DNA of 64,000 nt from CAINVV01 sp038323575 (GTDB taxonomy: Bacteria > Bacteroidota > Bacteroidia > Bacteroidales > Prolixibacteraceae). The position numbers and the translations under genes were made by a program. Below, piece by piece: positions 59,310-64,000 of the stretch. Numbering within the stretch: position 1 is the first letter of the stretch; every line of letters starts with the position of its first letter. The DNA is taken from the NCBI GenBank assembly GCA_038323575.1, contig JBBQHB010000016.1, positions 8,554 through 72,553 of the forward strand. The letters run 5' to 3'. The notes under the pieces are model-generated. The model had not been told where the DNA came from. It searched no databases and saw nothing but the letters and a program-made list of their open reading frames with translations.

Positions 59310-60453
59310 CTTTATATCCTCAAAGTTATCTTATTGGTTACGAAGCTATTCGTACAAATGTTCGCACAAATGTTCACATTTTTTGTCCTGTTTTTGAGCT
59401 CCGGACGTAAATCAAACCTTGTTTAATTTTTTTTCTTTCTGTAATTAAATGTAAATCAATACCATGCATCAGAGATCCAGATGTGCGTATTGATATGGTT
59501 ATTTTTTGGCACGCAAGTTGATAATATATAGATCCACGGAGAATCTCAGGGATCCTTTTTCAGATTCGATGTGGTTTTTTATAACCGGACAGAACTTTTT
59601 TATTCTTTTTTTGTTAAAGATCAGAAATAATGTCATCAGATTATTTGACTATAATATCTTTTCTCTTCTGCTGTACCCTTCCTTTTATCAGGTCGGGCGG
59701 AGAGGTCAAAATGCTGAAAAGATGCCATAACAAATCATTTCCGTATTTAATGATTAGCTCATTTCCGTATTTAATGTTATACATTTTTATCATCATTTTG
59801 TGCATTACAAAGCTGGAATGTGCACTTTTTGCAAGTGAGATTTTGTAAAATCACACACAATCTAACCGACAGGTTATTCCCTTAATAACCATATTGGATA
59901 GTGTATCGCAATTAATTGTAAATCAGTTAAAATTAATTCTTTAACGCTACATTTTAATCACCGTTGTTCCTTTTAGGTTATGTTTTGTCGGCTTTATACC
60001 TACCTGAATTCTTTAATTTTTACCTTATATAGCCGTTATTATTTTCCTTAATCTGTTAGCTAAATATCACGCTTTTGCAACAAATTGCAAACGTGTGATT
60101 TATGTAAGTCTAACCCTTGATTATGTAACATCTGGGGAGCTGTTTGGAAGCAACTTTGCGTTTTGATCCATCAATCTTTTAAAACGTCGAATCTAAAAAA
60201 TGGAAATCTAAAAAAGATAAAATGACTCAAAAGCTACTGCTGGAGAGTAATAGTAGGTTATTTAAATCGTCAGTGGACTGATAATCAAGATAATAGATAA
60301 TTTGTTCTAAGTAATTTTACCCTTAATAAGATTATTTAGTGTTACAATTCAATTCTTTGACAAAAACTTTAAAGTAACCTGTTTTTCAAGGTTATCGCTT
60401 TATTGCTACTTGTATACCTAAAGTATCTGTATAATAATTTTATATAGTCGCAC
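59310..60453 (+). other. 1.1-kb AT-rich gene-free region before the HYR protein
   Basis: No supportable gene is present; short frames here are hydrophobic and low complexity. It contains a direct repeat (59735-59776), a repeated CACAAATGTTC near 59353-59373, and an imperfect hairpin at 60066-60099 with a TTTGCAA/TTGCAAA core. It is probably the promoter and 5' leader region of the giant gene that follows, but no full TTTG/TAnnTTTG promoter could be assigned. Confidence 0.55.
59735..59776. repeat. Direct repeat of TCATTTCCGTATTTAATG
   Basis: The 18-mer occurs at 59735-59752 and 59759-59776, a 24-bp period. It lies in the gene-free region upstream of the HYR protein gene. Confidence 0.85.
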
Positions 60454-63400
60454 ATGGTGTATGGGACAAATGGCAGATCAGTAAATTTGGTCTGCACCAG
60501 AATTTTTACCTTTAATTGGTTAGAAAACCTTACCGAAAGAATTCAACACTTTCAAAAGAAAGCTTTTGAAAGTGTTGCAAGTCTGCTTATTAAGGTATTT
60601 TTTCTTTTTTTCCCGTTTTTTATTCTGCTCACTTCATCGGAAAATTCATATGCCGGCAATGCCTTGGCGCTGACATTGACTAAAACCGATGTAACCTGCA
60701 ACGGCCTTAACAACGGATCAATCACATCAGCAATTACAGGTGGATCGGGCGGAACAGTGAACTATACTTTGACCCCTGGATCAGTCACCAATACAACCGG
60801 AGCCTTCACCAATCTTTCACCTGGAATTTATACGGTTAGTGCGGATGATAGCGGAGTGACAACTTCTGCCATTGCCACCATCACCGGGCCACCCGTCCCA
60901 TCCATCACCCTTGGCGCTTTCCCGACCTTTTGCCCCGGAGCCTCCGGCTTTCCGCTGAACTATCTTTCAACCACCGGCAGTCCGGTCTCCTACAGTATTT
61001 CAACCGGAATACCTGCTTTGGCAAGTTTTGTTCCTGTTGTTGACGCTCCCCTCGGAGTCAGCCCATTGAATATTCCTTTGCCGGCAGGCATCCCGAAAGC
61101 TTCTTATCAATTCGTTATAACCCTCAAAAATGCCGCCGGGTGCCTCTCTGCAGCGCAGCCTTTCACGGTGAATTTTGACGATACCACCAAGCCTGTCTTT
61201 ACTGCCCCCGGCGCAATCACAGTTTATAAAGATGTGTCCTGTAATGTCAACATTTTACCGGCAATTACCGGGAATGTTACTGCACTTTCCGATAACTGCA
61301 CACCCGTAGCTAACCTGGTTATAACTTATGCAGATGGTGCCCCTGTTCCGGCAGGAGGAGGTTGTAGTTTGCCCTACACCATTACGCGAACCTGGAGGGT
61401 AACGGATGCAACAGGAAATTATGATGAAAAAATACAGTTAATCACTGTAAATGATAATGTTAAACCAACGCTGACAATACCGGCGGATATCTCATTGAGC
61501 TGTGAACAGAGCATTTTACCCGCTGTGACCGGAACCGCGACTGCCACCGATAACTGCAGTCCGACTACAGTTACCTATTCAGATGTCCGGGTATATGGCG
61601 GTTGTGCTGGAAACAGTGTGATCACGAGGACATGGGCCGCAACAGATTGCAGCAATAACTCAACTACTTCAATCCAGATGATTACCATTACGGATAATAC
61701 AAATCCGATTACTACGGTACCCAATAAATCAGTGGGTTGTCCAACCGATATCCCTTCTGCCTACTTAAATTTAGCAGCTTTTATTGCCGACGGCGGAACC
61801 GCAACAGATAACAGCGGCACTGTATTTTTTACGCTTTACAATGAAATTGCCAACGGATTAGATGGAAAACCTGGTTATTGTCCGACCAGTGTGACCAGGA
61901 TTTACAGAATATCTGATGCATGCGGTAACTATACCGATGCCGTTCAAACTATCTCGGTTTTGGGCGAATGCGGATGCAGCAAGTGTATTGCCGGCACCAC
62001 TTTCAATCTCATTGACCTGTTGGGACAGCCAACCGGATCAGTAACAGTTATGCATCAAGAAAGAAACGGTTCCTGCTGCGTTGAATCAAATTGTATTGCA
62101 TTCAATGTCAGACTGGACAAAGATGCCGTTGGTGTCGAAATACTTATTGACGGCGCAACGCCTTCGTCGCAGGATTGGCGGATAGATTGTGACGCTGTGT
62201 CAATCAACGGTAGCGTAGTCTGTTTGCCCGGTGGGTCCTTCCATTTGTTTACTTATTGTAAACCGGGTGCTAACAAGAATAATTATACTTTTCGCTCAGT
62301 TCCCGGTGTCATAGGGTCCGGAAATATAACGGCGAGAGTACTGTGCAACAGTCAATTGTCCGTATCAGGTGTCGCCAGCAATCCGGTATGGAACAGTATT
62401 TCTCCCGGAGTGAAGGGACAGTATAACTCCTATCTGTCCAGTACCACTGTAGTCAATCCGGTTTTTACTGCGGACATTACTGCTCCTCCGGTCATCCAGT
62501 ATGAAATATGCGGGAATATTGGCACTATACTTTGTAATTCATTGGGAACAGACTGCACCACAACAACTGTTTACGTCAAACAAGAGATAAAATTGGACTG
62601 GAATACTGATCCTACAAAGGTCTGTATCGGTAATATGCCAACCCTCACAGCAATTGTATCTCCCGTTGCAGGCTATACCTACGATTGGTACAGTGGCTAT
62701 GGTGCAACCGGAACACCCATCTACAGCGGTTCGGCCAGCTACAAGCCGCCGAATGTAGGTCCGTACTCCATAAAAGTAACAGATGTTGTAAGCGGTATAG
62801 CCTGTAGTATGAAAACATTTAATTTTGATGTTGCTTACGACGATAAGGGTCCTGCGATCATTCCAACCCCGGTACCGCTAACGGTACAGTGCGGTGATCC
62901 TACTGCTTCTCAGCAAATTGCCAATTGGCTCTCTTCAGTAACTGCTTTCTATACTAAACCTGACGGGACTGTAGTCAATGTTGTGCCGTCCAACGACTAT
63001 GGAGGCATTACCATGTCCTGCGGCAGCAGTGTGAACGTAACATTTACAGTTGCAGATCAATGTGCAAATGCAACCAGTGTCGTTTCTTCGATTAATGTCA
63101 TTGACACGCTCCCCCCGGTTTTTAATTCTTGTCCTGCCAATATAAGTGTCAATACGGATCCGAACAAATGTTTTGCTTCCGGGATATCGATCGGAGCCGC
63201 AACAGCGGCCGATGCATGTTCGACTCCGGTTGTAACAAACAACGCGCCGGCGCAACTCCCTTTGGGTCCTACTTTGGTTACATGGACAGCAACCGATGCC
63301 TGCGGTAATACGGCAACCTGCACGCAGAGCGTCACTGTCACGGATAATGTACCACCGACCATCACGTGCCCGGCCGATGTAGTGGCCACGACCAATACCG

Positions 63401-64000
63401 GCTGCACGGCCACCGGCGTAAGCCTTGGCACCCCGACCACGGCAGATAACTGTGGTGTTGCCAGCGTAACGAGCAATGCCCCGGCAGCCTTCCCGCTGGG
63501 GGCCACCACCGTGACCTGGACCGTCACCGACAACAGCGGTAATACGGCTACCTGCACGCAGAGCGTCACTGTCACGGATAATGTACCACCGACCATCACG
63601 TGCCCGGCCGATGTAGTGGCCACGACCAATACCGGCTGCACGGCCACCGGCGTAAGCCTTGGCACCCCTGCCACGGCAGATAACTGTGGTGTTGCCACCC
63701 TCACCAGCAATGCCCCGGCAGCCTTTCCGATCGGGCTCACCACCGTTACCTGGACTGTTACCGACAACAGTGGCTTAACGGCTACCTGCACGCAGACCGT
63801 CACTGTCACGGATAATGTACCACCGACCATCACGTGTCCTGCCGATGTGACCCAGACGTCCCTGCCGGGAAACTGCTCACTGGTCAATGTCATTATTCCG
63901 GATCCTACCACCGCTGATAACTGCGCGGTTGTCACCCAGACCTGGACGATGAGCGGTGCCACGACGGGCAGCAGCCCTGCTGCAGGCATCAATTCTGTCA
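60454..64000 (+). CDS. Giant secreted HYR-repeat protein, N-terminal part
   Basis: The frame is open from the ATG at 60454 (in-frame TAG at 60445) to the window end, 1,182 codons with no stop. The N-terminus has ~45 polar residues, then a hydrophobic stretch (VFFLFFPFFILLTSS) and SYAGNA, a likely signal peptide with an unusually long n-region. No ATG occurs nearer the hydrophobic part. Then come a gliding-motility-adhesin-like segment (TKTDVTCNGLNNGSI), several Cys-containing beta domains with the DNC/TDNCS and TRTWxATD patterns, and, from 63097, HYR domains (P-P-x-I-T-C-P ... G-x-T-x-V-T-W-T-x-T-D). Such proteins are typical Bacteroidetes surface adhesins exported by the Sec and type IX systems. 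The C-terminal sorting domain, if any, is outside the window. Confidence 0.85.
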   Translation, partial: MVYGTNGRSVNLVCTRIFTFNWLENLTERIQHFQKKAFESVASLLIKVFFLFFPFFILLTSSENSYAGNALALTLTKTDVTCNGLNNGSITSAITGGSGGTVNYTLTPGSVTNTTGAFTNLSPGIYTVSADDSGVTTSAIATITGPPVPSITLGAFPTFCPGASGFPLNYLSTTGSPVSYSISTGIPALASFVPVVDAPLGVSPLNIPLPAGIPKASYQFVITLKNAAGCLSAAQPFTVNFDDTTKPVFTAPGAITVYKDVSCNVNILPAITGNVTALSDNCTPVANLVITYADGAPVPAGGGCSLPYTITRTWRVTDATGNYDEKIQLITVNDNVKPTLTIPADISLSCEQSILPAVTGTATATDNCSPTTVTYSDVRVYGGCAGNSVITRTWAATDCSNNSTTSIQMITITDNTNPITTVPNKSVGCPTDIPSAYLNLAAFIADGGTATDNSGTVFFTLYNEIANGLDGKPGYCPTSVTRIYRISDACGNYTDAVQTISVLGECGCSKCIAGTTFNLIDLLGQPTGSVTVMHQERNGSCCVESNCIAFNVRLDKDAVGVEILIDGATPSSQDWRIDCDAVSINGSVVCLPGGSFHLFTYCKPGANKNNYTFRSVPGVIGSGNITARVLCNSQLSVSGVASNPVWNSISPGVKGQYNSYLSSTTVVNPVFTADITAPPVIQYEICGNIGTILCNSLGTDCTTTTVYVKQEIKLDWNTDPTKVCIGNMPTLTAIVSPVAGYTYDWYSGYGATGTPIYSGSASYKPPNVGPYSIKVTDVVSGIACSMKTFNFDVAYDDKGPAIIPTPVPLTVQCGDPTASQQIANWLSSVTAFYTKPDGTVVNVVPSNDYGGITMSCGSSVNVTFTVADQCANATSVVSSINVIDTLPPVFNSCPANISVNTDPNKCFASGISIGAATAADACSTPVVTNNAPAQLPLGPTLVTWTATDACGNTATCTQSVTVTDNVPPTITCPADVVATTNTGCTATGVSLGTPTTADNCGVASVTSNAPAAFPLGATTVTWTVTDNSGNTATCTQSVTVTDNVPPTITCPADVVATTNTGCTATGVSLGTPATADNCGVATLTSNAPAAFPIGLTTVTWTVTDNSGLTATCTQTVTVTDNVPPTITCPADVTQTSLPGNCSLVNVIIPDPTTADNCAVVTQTWTMSGATTGSSPAAGINSV
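63097..64000 (+). repeat. 234-bp tandem repeats encoding 78-residue HYR domains
   Basis: Unit boundaries at GTCACTGTCACGGATAATG recur at 63331, 63565 and 63799, with a divergent first unit at 63097, always 234 bp apart. The units 63331-63564 and 63565-63798 are almost identical at DNA level, with long identical stretches. The fourth unit diverges after about 63843. Confidence 0.9.

Noticed and set aside
59630..59848. Hydrophobic plus-strand frame of 72 codons in the gene-free region
   Set aside because: It spans the 18-bp direct repeat, is AT-rich and has no conserved motif. AT-rich DNA readily yields such frames.
63057..63992. Long minus-strand frame (311 codons) with V/T/S-rich repeats
   Set aside because: It is antisense to the HYR repeats. 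The plus frame has a signal peptide, clear HYR motifs and continues through the end of the window, whereas the minus frame has no family features.

Overview
The window is one continuous stretch of a Bacteroidetes chromosome, most likely a free-living Bacteroidales/Marinilabiliales-type organism. The evidence is the type IX secretion translocon SprA, a bacteroidete S46 dipeptidyl-peptidase, a TonB-type barrel with a carboxypeptidase-like N-terminal domain, a GSCFA protein, the futalosine menaquinone enzyme MqnC, and promoter boxes of the TAnnTTTG type. No rRNA, tRNA, CRISPR array or intact mobile element was recognised.

Layout. 1-5.6 kb: the end of a surface-glycan gene cluster (GT2 fragment, zinc-finger methyltransferase, two GT4 enzymes) interrupted by a HEPN/MNT toxin-antitoxin-like pair, followed by tsaB. 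5.7-6.5 kb: a LytTR response regulator. 6.5-13.9 kb: a glycogen operon (debranching enzyme, glycogen-synthase-like GT, GH57 alpha-amylase-like protein, alpha-glucan phosphorylase). 14-17 kb: GSCFA protein, lysophospholipase-like hydrolase and queG. 17-17.8 kb: a graveyard with an internally deleted SRPBCC/AHSA1 gene and a truncated DoxX gene. 18.3-24.5 kb: the sufB-C-D-S-E-DUF59 Fe-S cluster operon, with a 560-bp repeat-rich spacer between sufD and sufS. thiL is divergent from it. 26-32 kb: a MacAB-TolC-like export operon (ATPase, two paralogous permeases, adaptor, outer-membrane channel). 32-43.6 kb: rnhB, sprA, ruvA, pdxA and an M17 aminopeptidase. 43.7-49.2 kb: mqnC, speA and a TonB-like receptor. 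49.3-57.8 kb: a PAS-domain relic, class II ribonucleotide reductase, waaA, rnhA, a DPP7-type peptidase and kbl. 57.9-59.2 kb: an orphan HlyD-type adaptor. 60.45 kb to the end: the first ~1,180 codons of a giant secreted HYR-repeat protein, a plausible substrate of the SprA translocon.

The most unusual signal is not a gene. Directly 3' of several stop codons there are degenerate tandem tracts with a period of 8 bp (also 7, 9 or 10). Three of these tracts are followed, in the same order and orientation relative to the upstream gene, by a CCGCRTAGCGG hairpin, an RTATTGTAG-like linker and a second G/C hairpin. This composite 3' element occurs after the DUF59 gene, sufD and an ABC permease gene. 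A second tract family (10-bp unit AGTGAACTAA) follows thiL and nrdJ, and a GTGACCGG tract brackets the HEPN/MNT cassette. Other points of note are a GH57 protein with its expected catalytic Asp replaced by Asn, a 26-residue relic resembling the C-terminus of a type IIG restriction-modification enzyme, and near-identical 234-bp repeats in the HYR gene.
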